This document shows positions 11,581 through 24,458 of a stretch of DNA of 64,000 nt, piece by piece. Source of the DNA: Amoebidium appalachense (Eukaryota; Ichthyosporea). The notes under the pieces are model-generated. The model saw nothing but the letters and a program-made list of their open reading frames with translations, was not told the origin of the DNA and made no database searches. Location of the stretch: the NCBI GenBank assembly GCA_963693365.1, contig CAVNZM010000016.1, forward strand, positions 3,286,001 to 3,350,000. The letters run 5' to 3'. The translations under genes and the position numbers were made by a program. Position 1 is the first letter of the stretch. The number at the start of each line of letters is the position of its first letter.

Positions 11581-12171
11581 AAAAAAAAAAAACGACCTTT
11601 ATTTGCATAGTATTATTTATGTACCCCACCCACCCTCCACTTCATCCCCCCCCCCCCCCCCCCCCCCCCGGAAAATGATCGCTTTTGCATAGTCTTTTCT
11701 GTCTCCGACCATTCCCTTTCTTTTCTCCTAGATTCCCCCTTCTTCTCCCTCGTCCCTCACTCTCCCCCTTTTTACTCTTCTTTCGTTTCTGTGGTCATCC
11801 AAACATCATCCCCCCCCCCCCCCCCCCCCCTCCCCCCCGACAATTTTTCATGTACCCCACCATCCTTCCCCTCCATCCTTCTCCCCCCCCCCCCCCCCCC
11901 ACCCTTCGGCTTCCTTTTGCAACCCCCCCCCCCCCCCCCCCCGTTCTCTCCTTCCCCAGCCGATCAATTTTGTTTGCATAGTCGTTTTTATGTACCTCAC
12001 TTTTCTTCCCCTTCCTATATGTTGGCATTTAAGTTGCTCATCATGGCTTTGCACTAATTCATCATCTCTCTCACATCACCCCCTCTCCCCTGCCCTCCCT
12101 CCCCACTGTCCCCCCCCCCCCCCCCCCCCCTCCCCTCCCTCCCCCTCCCCCCCCCCCCCCCCCCCCCCCAG
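11230..12171 (+). other. Intron 2 of Helitron gene
   Basis: Donor ACAG|GTATGC at 11230. The acceptor is an uninterrupted poly-C tract of about 20 bases ending in AG at 12171. The phases match: two bases of the split codon before and one after. The 942-base intron has about ten poly-C runs and one poly-A run. Confidence 0.8.
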
Positions 12172-13401
12172 CAATTGCCTATCAAAAAGACCACACAGGT
12201 TCTTCACAGAGCAAGTTGAGTTGGACTGGCCGGTAACTTTGAGTGCAGAAAAGGCACGGAGAATTCACCAGCGCACACACTCAATTGTGGCTGCACCCAC
12301 AAGCACTACAACGCAACCGCCTACGGTGGATATCCGTCCTATGGATACCGACCACATACTTGACCCGGAACCGGAGATTCTCCGAATTTCACTGCCACGC
12401 AATCCAACACTCACGGCACCGGCTGGAATCCCTACAATCGATTGGGCAATAACCGAGTGGCAGTTAAGTGGCCGAACGAAAGACGCATTCACGTATGTCG
12501 CAACACACATGGAACATACACGGCAATATCTATCCACAAAGGACCCCATGCGCAAACCACAACAATTCATAATGCAGTGTCTCGGAGAAACAGGGTCTGG
12601 AAAGTCACATCTTATTAGAGCTATCAAATGGTTTGCGCAGGAATTGGATATGGCTGGCTGTGTTTTGTTTGTTGCTCCAACAGGCCAAGCCGCACACAAC
12701 ATTGGTGGGTCTACCATTCATAGTATCCTTCAGATCCCTGTAGTGACAGGCAACGAAGAAGATCCACACCCATTATCAGAGCGCTCGCCACTCTTTGACA
12801 TTTGGGATAACATCCACTATCTGTTTTGTGACGAGATGAGTATGGTTGGGGCTTTCCTATTGGATGAGATAAACACTCACATCCAAAATAAATTTCCAGG
12901 AGAAAGACACACCAAACCTTTTGGTGATATAAACATATGTTTTTTCGGTGATATGTTTCAGCTTCCACCGGTTGGGGATTGTGCTTTGTACGAAACCCCT
13001 CGATTTGATCCAACTCGGAAATACAAACCGAAGCACCTTATCAAATTGAACAAGCAAATTCGCGGTTCTCGCCTTTACCGAGATAATTTCACCACCACAT
13101 TCCTGTTAAACCAACAACACCGACAGCACGATGCTGATTACCTCGCTTTCGTGCGAGAATTGAAAACAGGAGAAGTAACTGAGGCACACCAACAAAAACT
13201 ACGCAATCGCACGAACATCGTGTCGTCAGATATCCAACACGTCATCGTCCTTTCCAATGAACTGCGTATGCACCTTAATATGGGCAGACTTCTTTCCAGA
13301 GCGGCTCAGACTCGCCAACCAATCACCATTGCACCGAGCACAGATGTTCTTTCCCGCAGTAGGCAAATGACGCACAGTATTCAAATGACGCTCTCTACCA
13401 T

Positions 13402-14156
13402 TGTTGTTTTGTACGGGTCTAAGGGAGCAGAGTGCACAGAGGTGTCATGTTAAACACGACTAACACATTAATGAGAGGGCAATCGGAGTTGTTCACGAGA
13501 CATTGAAAGATTCAAACAACAACTGATTCTTTATTGTGCTCTCGGTTCCTTTTGTACTTGTGACTTATCACCTTATCACAACTAAAGAGGGAGAACCAAT
13601 CGGTTCTATCAGAGGATAGAAAAAACACATTCCGACAGAGCATACGCATTCCAACTTCCGATTAAACTAAAGTGTAGAAACTCTTACTTAAATAAATTAA
13701 GTAATTATACATCTAGTCACTATTAACTCACATATATATTTATGTTCGTCTCTATAAAGAAACTTATTTAAATACATATATTTCCTAATAGTCGACACTC
13801 TCAAAGTGAAGACACTTTGCAATAAACCGAATTCCATATATATCTATTGTCCAATCACAACACACATATATTAATAGACAGGAATGCACAACGCGATCTA
13901 CAGATGTACTCGCTCGCGACTATTGGCGAGCCATCCTTTTGAGAACAAAACTAAGCCATTTTGAAATAAAGGAAAGACAACGAGTGAGGCTAGCCAATCA
14001 CGCTACTCTCTCAGATAAACAGAGGAGAGCAAACAGAAATAAAATACAATAAGTTCTTATCAGGCAAGGGAGCCAGGTGTGCACAGATCTACAGATATCT
14101 GTGCCCACAGAAACAAGGGAGAGAGAGATACGGGGGGGGGGGGGGGGGGGGGGGGG

Positions 14157-14227
<71 letters not shown>

Positions 14228-14309
14228 AAAGCAGACACGAATACAAACAAGATAAGACACATACATACTTCAAGGCTCTTGCTGTCATACATGGTGACGT
14301 ATTCCAACA
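13402..14309 (-). repeat. 3' LTR of copia element B
   Basis: This 908-base LTR is nearly identical to the solo LTR at 33954-34898, which fixes both ends: TGTTG on the plus-strand left and CAACA on the right, a perfect 5-bp inverted repeat. It contains poly-G followed by a ~60-base (GA)n tract (14132-14223). Differences from the solo copy are point changes, one short duplicated segment around 34170-34260 and repeat-length variation. Confidence 0.92.
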
Positions 14310-14322
14310 TCCCCACTCAAGG
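14310..14322 (-). other. Polypurine tract of copia B
   Basis: On the minus strand the bases immediately before the LTR read CCTTGAGTGGGGA, directly followed by TGTTGG. This is the expected site of plus-strand priming for reverse transcription and confirms the minus orientation and the LTR boundary. Confidence 0.7.
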
Positions 14323-15027
14323 GGTTGAAGTTTGTGTTCTCGTGTCTGTTGATGTGACGGTAGATGAGGTCCAAACACAGGAGGGGGCCGTCACACTCAA
14401 GTTTCCCCACTCGAGGATGCAAACCGAAGATCCTTGAGGTGGGAAGGAGAGAATCAAAGCTGAAGAGGCACACAACGACAGTTGCCTCGGAAGAATTGGA
14501 ACAAAAGATCATGGTGGTTATCGTCGATATATATATATAGAGGAAACACTAGTGTATGTGTGACGTGTTGGTGGCTAATGTTTTATACTGGGGACCACCC
14601 AGGTAAACACAAGGCATGAACATCTTGTGGACTGATTTATAGACTGGTTGTCAACCAGTTAAGACACGGGGAAGGTGCATCCCGTGGACTAGGTTTAGAC
14701 TGGCAGTCAACCAGCACGCCATGGCTATAGATAATTATTTATACTGGGACGCCATCCCAGTTCGACATATATATAAAGTCGAATATAGAAGAAAACCAAT
14801 ATATATGGTGGGATATGAATATAAATAAACGACGGATGGTGGAGAATAATCCCCACTGAAGATGCATACACATGACGAGGTAAGACAGAGTCCCCACTGA
14901 TGATGAGAAACGATGAGGAGTAGTAGACTTTCGTTGGGAGGCATCTTGATCACCGTAGGTGTGTCAACTGCTGTCCAGGGCCCCAACCTACTCAGAAACC
15001 ACTCGATGATGAACACCAGTGCACGGG
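14323..15027 (-). other. Long 3' untranslated region of copia B
   Basis: About 700 bases between the Pol stop codon (15028) and the polypurine tract. It contains two imperfect copies of a segment around GACTGG(T/C)(T/A)GTCAACCAG (14643 and 14698) and AT-rich tracts. No coding frame is supported. Confidence 0.55.
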
Positions 15028-18000
15028 TCAGTCACGGAGACTGAGGTTGGCACGGTGTGTGTCGTGGGCCGGACCAGCCAGAGGCTTGGTGAAGATGTCG
15101 GCCAGGTTCTTCTTGGTGTCCGAGATGTAGGTGACAGTGACGTCCCCACTGTTGATGTAGTCCTTGGTGTTGAAGTAACGAACGGCAATGTGCTTGGTCC
15201 GGTGCTTGATGGTGTTGGAGTGGACCAGAGCAATGGTGGACTGATTGTCGCAGTACACGGGGGTGGGCTCGGTCATGGGGTAGCCCAGCTCCTTTAGTAG
15301 ATCACGGTGCCAGACAACATCTTGCACAGCAGCATTGAGGGCCAGGAGCTCGGCCTCACAGGTGGAAGTTGCAGTGATCGTCTGCAGCTTGGAGTGGTAG
15401 GTGACGGGGGTGCCTTCGAGGAGGATGACGTACCCAGACGTGGAACGACGGGTGGTGGGGCAACCAGCAAAGTCAGAATCCGAGTAGCACTCAAGGATGG
15501 GCACCTTGCTGTTGGGGGCCTTCTTCTTGTAGTAGAGGCCGAGGTTGATGGTGCCGAGCAGGTAACGAACGACACGGAGGAGAAGCTCCCAGGCAGTCTT
15601 GGTGGGCTTGGAGCTGAATCGGCCGAGGTAGCCAATGGCATACGAGATGTCAGGCCGGGAGCACCGAGCAACCCACAGCAGACGGCCGAGGAGTTCACGG
15701 TAGGGGACGGTGGTGGGCAGGGAGGAGAGGGAGGACTCGTTGATGATGGTGCCCACGGGAATAGGGGTGGCCTTAGGCTTGGCATCGACCAGGTTGAAGT
15801 CGGTGATGATGTCCTTGATGTAGGAGGACTGCAGCAGCTTGAGGGAGTCACGGGTGTACAGCAGTTGGGTGCCGAGGAAGATGTCTGGCAGACCGACCTT
15901 GCACTCGGCAGACTTCGTGATGTGACGAACAAGCCCCTGCATGATGGCGGAGTGCCGTGTGCAGGTGATGATGGCATCCGAGTCATCAACGTACTGTTGC
16001 CCGAACGGATGATGTGCCCGTTGGGGAACTGACGGAAGTAGACACACGGATCGGAACGGAGACGGGTGAGGCCGTGGGCAATGAGAATGGAGTTGAAGAA
16101 CTCGTACCATGCCAGGGATGCCTGCTTGAGTCCGTAGATGGCCTTCTTGAGTTTCCAGACTTTGTGTTCATTGCCAGGGAGGATAAAACCAGGAGGTTGC
16201 TCCATGTACAAAGTCTCGTCGAGGGGGCTGTTGAGGAAGGCCGTGCTGATGTCGAGTTGATGGATCTCGTGGTCCTGTTGCACACCGAGGGCAAGCAGGG
16301 CACGGACGGAGGAGGACATGACGACGGGGGAAGAGTTTTCACCGTAGTCAACACCGTAGACTTGGGTGAAACCCTTGGCCACACCACGACCCTTGATCTT
16401 GGTGTCACCAGCAGAGTTGAGGACCTTCTCCGTGACAATCCACTTGAATCGGATGATGTTGGCATCGGAGGGGGGCTCAACTACGTCGAAAATGTCCTTG
16501 TCGATGAAAGCCTTGTACTCGGCAGTGAGGGCAGTCACCACTTCATCACCCTTGGTGCCGGAGCACAGCTTCTGAATTGACCGGGGCAGCTGAGACACAT
16601 CAAGGCTGGGTCGGGAGATGCTCACCATGGCCATGGCAGGCCGGGAGGAGAGACGGGAGGAACGACGGGGTACGGTACGGAGGGGCTCAGGGGCCGGGGG
16701 GGTGGCTGGGACAGACACTCGGTGGTCGGGGATGGGGGCCTGGAAGCCAGGGATGGGTGCCGTGTTGAGGGGGGAGTCGGATAACACGGGGCTGGACGGG
16801 GCCGAGTGGAACTCCGGAGACCCAGGACGAACCGGGGTGAGATGACCAGGTACGTGGTCATTGACGGCAGGGGCCGGCAGCAGGGGTTGCTGGCCGGTGG
16901 GGGGGGGGGGGGTGGGTGGAGCCACGGGGGCAGGTACACGACGGGGGGGAACGACGGATAATCACCGACGGAATGTCATCGTCATCGGAATTGGAATTTC
17001 CGGAATGCAGGGATGGATCGATTGAGGTCGTCTGATTGGTGGCCTGCACAGAAATCTGATTGGATGCCGTGGTGAATTGTGATTCGTCGAAGACGACATC
17101 GCGGTAGAGGTTGACCGTGTTGCCACGTAGATTCATGATCTTGTGGGCTTTGTTGGTGATATCCCAGCCCACGTAGGTGCCGAGTTTGACGGTAGAGGCC
17201 AACTTGTCTCGTTTGGATGCAGGGACGTGTACATAGGCTGGGCAGCCGAACACGTGCAGGTGGGAGATGTCAGGCTTGACACCGTAGAAAATTTCAAACG
17301 GTGTACGGCCATTGGCAGCTCTGGCCGGGGTCACGTTGATGATGTAGGCAGCATGCTTGAGAGCAGCTCCCCACAGCTTGGGGGAAAGGGAGTCGGCCTT
17401 GTCCTGATGAAGGAAGCACCGAACGATCTCCTGCAGATCCCTCATCTTACGTTCAACGAAGCCGTTGAGTTGGGGGCAGTCAACCGGGGCAAATTCCTGA
17501 ATGATGCCCTTGGACTGGCAGTACTGCTCCATAGCATGGGAGGTGAACTTGGACCCAGAGTCTGAACTGAAGTGGGTCACCACCTTGTCGGGTTGCTTGT
17601 CAGTAGTCTCAACCAGGGCCTTGACGTATTCGAGAGTTTCGGATCGATCACGGAGGAGGTACACGATGGTGTAGCCGGAGGCATCACAGGTACACACGAG
17701 GGCCACCTTGTAGCCACCATAGGAGGCACAGGGAGGCTCGAAGAAGTCCATGTGCCACTTGGCACCGGGGAAGGGGCACTGGGTTCTGGTGTCGGAGAAT
17801 GGGGCCTTGGTGGTCTTGCCGGAGACACAACCGAAGCAGTCAGTGGTGTCAGCCACTGAGAGGGATGAGGGGAGGCCTGTCACGAGGTCACCTCTCACCA
17901 TCTTGGTGAGGGTGGACAGGGCACGATGGCCGAGACGGTGGTGCCAGAGCTGAGGATCATTGTTGACCTTGACGTTGGCTACCAGAGCAGTGACGGTCCG

Positions 18001-19245
18001 AGGGATGGAGGGACGTATCTCATAGTCGGTGATGAAGTACAGTCCATCTGTGCCTGTGAGGGAACACACGATGTTGCCACCACGAGTGTAGAGGTAGGAT
18101 GGGAATTCATCCTCATCATCTAGGTGGGCAAGGAGACCCGACTTGGAGGCCATTGAGGGTGATATCAGGAAGGCTGGGGAGTCGGGTACATAGAGGGTGT
18201 TGAGGCTCAGTACTGATGTTACTCCGTTGTAGGTGACGGCCAGGTTGATGACACCACGGTGATGTGCAGTGACGATGCCGAGGCCGTGGACGTCAGTCGG
18301 GGGGCATGGCTCAAGAGTAGAGAAGTACTCCTTTACTGGGCACACGTGGACGTTTGAAGCCGAGTCCCAGCAGGGGTCCATGGGTAGGGAGGCCGTGGTG
18401 GACACGAGGGCAAAATGCACCTCTTTTCCAGACTTGGTGTTGGCACGGTGACGACGGGCAATTGAGCAGCCAGGTTTGTCACACTGTGTGACATGATGGT
18501 CTTCGTGACAGTAGGCACAGTCGAGGGAGCCAGTAGTCTTGGCTCGGGGTGACTGGGAATGACGGTTACCCCCTTTACGTGGGGGGTAGGGTGACCGGGA
18601 ACGATAGCCGGGGGAACGGGACCGAGAGTAATCACGGTCAACTGAGGGGGATCGATCGGTGGGACGACCACGGGGGTGACGGGAGACGGAGCTGTCACGT
18701 CGGGGGATCCGGTGTCTGAGGTCGTCCTTGGTGAGGACACGGCTTTGCAGGGCACGTGCTGTTCGGACGGTGGAGGAGGACCCGGACCCAGAGTCGATGA
18801 GACCTTCACGGATCTCTGCAGCTCGGATGTCACTGATTAGACGGTTGTAGGTTTCGTAGTTGATGGTACGACGGAAGTAGTCGGCAATCATGGCCTGGAT
18901 GTCGGTACAAACTAACTTACGGTTCTTCTTGAGGTGGATGAAGAAGTTATCAACCATAGTCTTGTGAAAAATGGGCTCTTCGAGGATGTGCAGGGTAGTG
19001 CACAGACGGCGTGCCATGGTGAGGTAGGCCGTGACGGTCTTGAAGTCCTTGAGTTCAAGCTCATGGTAGTCGAGGAGGATTTGACGAGCACGATCTTCAC
19101 GTTCAGCCGCATAGGTCATACGGAGGTTGTGGAAAGCTTGGGCAGGTGACACATCATCGTGGATTTGACCTGAGTTATACAGCTCGTCATTGGAGACGAG
19201 TTGAGTAAACATCTGTTCAAGGAAGTTGGAAGCCTCGCTGCAGGT
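15028..19245 (-). pseudogene. pol: copia B Gag-Pol polyprotein (frameshifted)
   Basis: Retroelement polyprotein lacking its N terminus. A Gag remnant runs from about 19245, with an Arg/Ser-rich linker and a knuckle CAYCHEDHHVTQC near 18500. The protease site is CWDSASNVHV near 18360, with Ser-Ala in place of the usual Ser-Gly. Integrase: WHHRLGH ... CFGCVSGK, WHMDFFEP, FSSDSG, LNGFVERK (17950-17450). A frame change at a C11 run near 16905 leads into the RT: FKWIVTEK, QLDISTAFLNS, GLKQASLAWYEFF. A second frame change near 16005 separates this from the RT active site YVDD and the RNase H (CYSDSDFAGCPTTRRSTSGY). The stop codon is at 15028. The 16905 break may be a homopolymer error, but 16005 is not in a homopolymer and is probably a real lesion. 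Confidence 0.88.
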
Positions 19246-19444
19246 ACTCCTTCTCCATCTTCCTCCCCCCCCTCCCCGAGCGCTCACACACCCTACCCTT
19301 TAATGTATCGCGTACCTGGCATTTGTCTCTTTTTGCCTCTCTTTCTTTCCTTACCCCCTCCCCCTCCCCCAGCAACCAATTGTCCTTCTCTTCCCCTCTC
19401 CGCTTCCCCTCCCTTGTCTCCAAATCTCTGTTGCCCCCCTCCCC

Positions 19445-19475
<31 letters not shown>

Positions 19476-19763
19476 ACACTCCCTTTTTCAAAACACACCC
19501 TTTCCAACCCACACCTTCATTGCTCCTTTCTTGTGGCAGGTAGCTCCCCCCCCCCTCCCCCCCCCCTCGTGTACCTCTTCCCTCCCTCCCAGAAATCAAA
19601 ACAATACTGACCTACCTCTCCTCGCATACCCAACCACATATCAATGCATTCGCCTACCACCCTCCCCCCCCCCCCCCCCTCCTTAATGTCTTTTCCTTCC
19701 GCTCTCTGTCCCCCCCCCCCTTCTCCCTCCCCGTTCTTTCCTCTTTCCCTTTGCCCACACAGT
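19246..19763. other. C-rich junction between copia B and OTU fragment
   Basis: Pyrimidine-rich low-complexity DNA with poly-C runs and (CA)n. It ends in CTTTGCCCACACAG at about 19763, a plausible 3' splice site for the OTU segment that follows. It may be what is left of an intron whose upstream part was lost with the 5' end of copia B. Confidence 0.4.
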
Positions 19764-20393
19764 GTATGGCCAGGAGTGCATCATGGTGCCGGTTCCACAA
19801 GGCTACATGCCAACCCAACGAATTCGGAACCAAGGAGGAGGTAACTGTTTCTTCTATGCAGCCAACATCGATCGTACACAATATATCGTCGCTCTTCAAC
19901 ATGCAATTCAAACCGGGCCGCCCAGAAATTCGCCCACTTGTCCAACGTGCCTATGAAGAATACGCTACACAACTCACACGGTCTCGCCCGTCTTTCACGG
20001 CTTCATCTCTTTTCCAACAGTATCCCAACTTGGAAAGCATCGCTACGCAATATTATCAAGCTACAGAACACAATGATCCACAGCAAAGGACAAATTCGGA
20101 ACAACAAATTTGACAGAGCACTGAATGAAACCATAGCTCAAGAAATGACAAATGGCTTTGAAGCGTATCTTCATGTCTTTTCAAACCCAACAGTGTACAT
20201 GGAACACGAGGATATCACACTATTCTGTGCCGTTGCAAATACACATATTCTTGTTCACACAGTGCATCCTGCTTTCCCTGCAGTCACACATTACGGTCCA
20301 CCTGTGTCCTCCACAGTAAGAGCAATAGCAATGCACATGACTGTTAATCCCTATTGCCAACACTTTGAAGAATTGCAGCCTTTTTCCATGTAA
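19764..20393 (+). pseudogene. OTU-type cysteine protease fragment (three frames)
   Basis: OTU proteases cleave ubiquitin-type linkages, and OTU domains also occur in some mobile-element proteins. The catalytic cysteine region is NQGGGNCFFYAAN near 19830. After a frame change near 19870 a helical stretch follows (RPLVQRAYEEYATQLTRSRP). A second change near 20080 leads to the C-terminal half, with NPTVYMEHEDI, the beta strand HILVHTVHP and a final CQHFEEL in the place of the family's catalytic-histidine block. The stop is at 20391-20393. Two frameshifts make it a relic. Its position just past copia B leaves open that it once belonged to the interrupted Helitron gene. Confidence 0.7.
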
Positions 20394-20478
20394 ATACATT
20401 ACTGGAACAAGTCAGTCTAATAGCCATAGGTGGGTGAATAATTGGGTAGGATAGTGGATGGGTGGGTGGGAAAGCGTA

Positions 20479-21120
<642 letters not shown>

Positions 21121-21149
21121 TAAATCTCGTGAATATGATTTGTACACGT

Positions 21150-21535
21150 TGTGGACACGGTACAAACAGAGTGGAATCCCCACTCACAAACCTTGATTCA
21201 ATGGTGTACGTGTGATGGGAAGACATACCCACACGGTACAAAATGGCGTACGCGTGATGGGAAGACATACCCACACGGTACAAAGTAGTGTACGCGTGAT
21301 GGGAAGACATACCCACACGGTACAAACTGGTGTACGCGTGATGGGAAAAACATGCCCACACGGTACAAAACAGTGGAGTCTCCACTCAGAAAACCTGATT
21401 CAATGGTGTACACGTGATGGGAAAAACATGCCCACACGGTACAAAAGAGTGCAAACCCACTCTGAATTTTCAATGGTGTACACGTAGTGGATGAAACATG
21501 CCCACACGGTACAAAGAGAGTGGAACCCCCACTCC
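21150..21535. repeat. Minisatellite with CACACGGTACAAA core
   Basis: At least seven tandem units of about 50-65 bases. Each contains GGTGTACGCGTGATGGGAA, then CA(T)ACCCACACGGTACAAA. Some units carry an extra GAGTGGA...CCCACTC segment. The units remain partly open in one minus-strand frame as a repeated peptide (LYRVGMSSHHAY), which is probably a by-product of the repeat. Confidence 0.9.
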
Positions 21536-21576
21536 ACAATTTCTATTTTGGACATGTGTCTAAAAGCACATAGCCA

Positions 21577-21632
21577 CCCATCTGCAAAGAAAAAGTCATT
21601 CTGTTTCCGTGGGGAGAGTGTTTATCAACAGC
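21577..21632. repeat. 55-bp dispersed repeat, copy 1
   Basis: The segment containing CTGCAAAGAAAAAGTC and GTGGGGAGAGTGTTTATCAA recurs with few changes at 23858-23912. Both copies lie just before (CA)n tracts, so they may be flanks of one duplicated repeat unit. Confidence 0.75.
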
Positions 21633-23000
<1,368 letters not shown>

Positions 23001-23114
23001 AGCAATGGAAGGGAACGAAAGGGATCAGGGAAACAGAGCAAGCAACGGGAAGAGCACGAGCAATCAAACAACAAGGGAAGAGCAAGGTATAAGGGAAAAA
23101 CAGCAACGGCCGAT

Positions 23115-23702
23115 GAGTCCCACAATTCAGATTCCAGCTGAAAATAAAAAATCTTTGTTCAGATATGTAAACGAGTCACAAATCTCCAAAAAAACAACAC
23201 TCACAGTCCCCTCTTTAACCGCACCTGTCATAAATTATTATTCTGGCATATATACACCAACTACAAAACGTAGCGATCGCATTCAGTTCAAAGTCTATCC
23301 GGTTTCAGCATGGCAGCTGAAGGTGGAGAATTGATGGCACTACGTACCGATTTCAGAGAGTATTTACCTTCTCTCTCTCCAATTCAACTGAAAAACCCGA
23401 AACATTATTGTTTAGCAACAGGAACGCTTAAGTTCCCCAACTGTTTCAATCCTATAGATCGATGGGGTGCCGGCACATGGTCGGTATATTTCAAAAGTGA
23501 CACACATGGAGTCTACGGGAAACTGCATGTAGTACCAGCCATACAAAAGGTTGAAGGGTACGGACCAATTCACCAAAACGAGAAAGTCAACATACGTTTT
23601 CATTTCCATTGTGTTCTGGTGAAGAAAGAATACAAGGCACTCCAGGTACTTCCACGCAATAGGAACACAATTGCTTTCAACTCCAACTTTAACGCATGGT
23701 GA
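23115..23702 (+). pseudogene. Unrecognised protein-coding fragment in two frames
   Basis: Two consecutive plus-strand frames read like real protein rather than repeat. The first begins near 23115 (SPTIQIPAENKKSLF) and runs to about 23330; the second, one frame over, runs to the stop at 23700-23702 (CFNPIDRWGAGTWSVYF, EKVNIRFHFHCVLVKK). The composition is mixed, with many aromatic and beta-prone residues, unlike the surrounding simple sequence. I do not recognise the family. The frame change near 23310 suggests a relic of a mobile-element or captured gene, or a missed small intron. Confidence 0.45.
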
Positions 23703-23857
23703 TTTCATAAATCCCTAAATCACCGTCGACAACAACACCGCGACAGCAACAGGTACAGCCTTCCTACTACATCATACCTACGTACGGTTGTTTACGGTTA
23801 TTTATCACTGGTATGCCGGTAGTGAAATGTAATTGGTTGTTGTTTAATGACTAGAAT

Positions 23858-23912
23858 GGCTGCAAAGAAAATGTCTTTCTGTTGCCGTGGGGAGAGTGTT
23901 TATCAACAGCCA
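23858..23912. repeat. 55-bp dispersed repeat, copy 2
   Basis: Second copy of the repeat at 21577-21632. It again reads GTGGGGAGAGTGTTTATCAA and is followed within 30 bases by CA-rich sequence. Confidence 0.75.
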
Positions 23913-23999
23913 CTCCCTACCACTCACACGCGCATACCATATCATGTGCACGCAAACACACACAAACACACACACACAAACACACACACACACACCTCT

Positions 24000-24068
<69 letters not shown>

Positions 24069-24123
24069 CGCACTGCAGATACACACGCACGCACACACAC
24101 ACACACACACACATGTGTGCACA

Positions 24124-24188
<65 letters not shown>

Positions 24189-24458
24189 CTGCATCCTCTC
24201 CCCTTCCCCCCCTTCCCCCTCCCCCCCCCCCCCCCCCCAACCCACACACACACACCCATAACACCCAACACACACAAATCAACACACCCGCACTGCATAA
24301 GTGCCTAACTCCTCTCATATGGTAGCTCCCCCGCCCGCACACACACATGCAACTTCCCTCTCCCTACCCGATACCTCTTCTACCTCCTCCCCCAACCCGC
24401 CTCTCCTTCACCTCCCCCACACACGCACACACACACACGCGCGCTACGCTTCCCCACT
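23913..24458. repeat. (CA)n and C-rich microsatellite stretch
   Basis: CA-dinucleotide arrays at 24002-24060 and 24127-24186, followed by a C-rich run and more CA-rich sequence. No coding support. The chromovirus remnant starts where this sequence ends. Confidence 0.85.

Larger units (their letters stand above)
7275..13401 (+). pseudogene. Helitron Rep-helicase gene (decayed, interrupted by copia B)
   Basis: Rolling-circle transposase of a Helitron, which nicks and unwinds DNA in the nucleus. Its N-terminal part (7275-7800) is in three frames and shows SYPSLFPLGIGGPVG and RGGRFGAHRAFVFVALDIL, typical of the Helitron N-terminal region. Exon 1 continues with the helitron-like N domain, ending ETECQGRG at 8314. 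Exon 2 (9324-11229) opens with GTLHPHLA, the HUH metal-binding motif, and has LLLYITNYQTK, matching the two-tyrosine catalytic motif. Exon 3 (12172 onward) is a PIF1-type helicase: Walker A GETGSGKS, Walker B FCDEMSMVG, then FGDMFQLPPVG. Both introns join exons in phase (1-base/2-base and 2-base/1-base). Frameshifts near 7490, 7597 and 7800 and loss of the helicase C terminus to the copia insertion at 13402 make it inactive. Confidence 0.88.
13402..19245 (-). mobile_element. Ty1/copia retrotransposon B, 5'-truncated, nested in Helitron
   Basis: Minus-strand copia element with 3' LTR (13402-14309), purine-rich tract, long 3' untranslated part, RNase H, RT, integrase, protease and Gag remnant. 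It interrupts the PIF1 helicase exon at 13401/13402. The base pairs next to the LTR (13397-13401, ACCAT) should be one half of a 5-bp target duplication. The other half cannot be found because the element stops abruptly at about 19245, within Gag, where C-rich simple sequence begins. The 5' LTR and the Gag start are missing. Confidence 0.9.

Noticed and set aside
15307-16580. Long plus-strand open frames opposite copia B RT/RNase H
   Set aside because: They mirror the high GC third-position codons of the minus-strand polyprotein and show no protein-family motifs.
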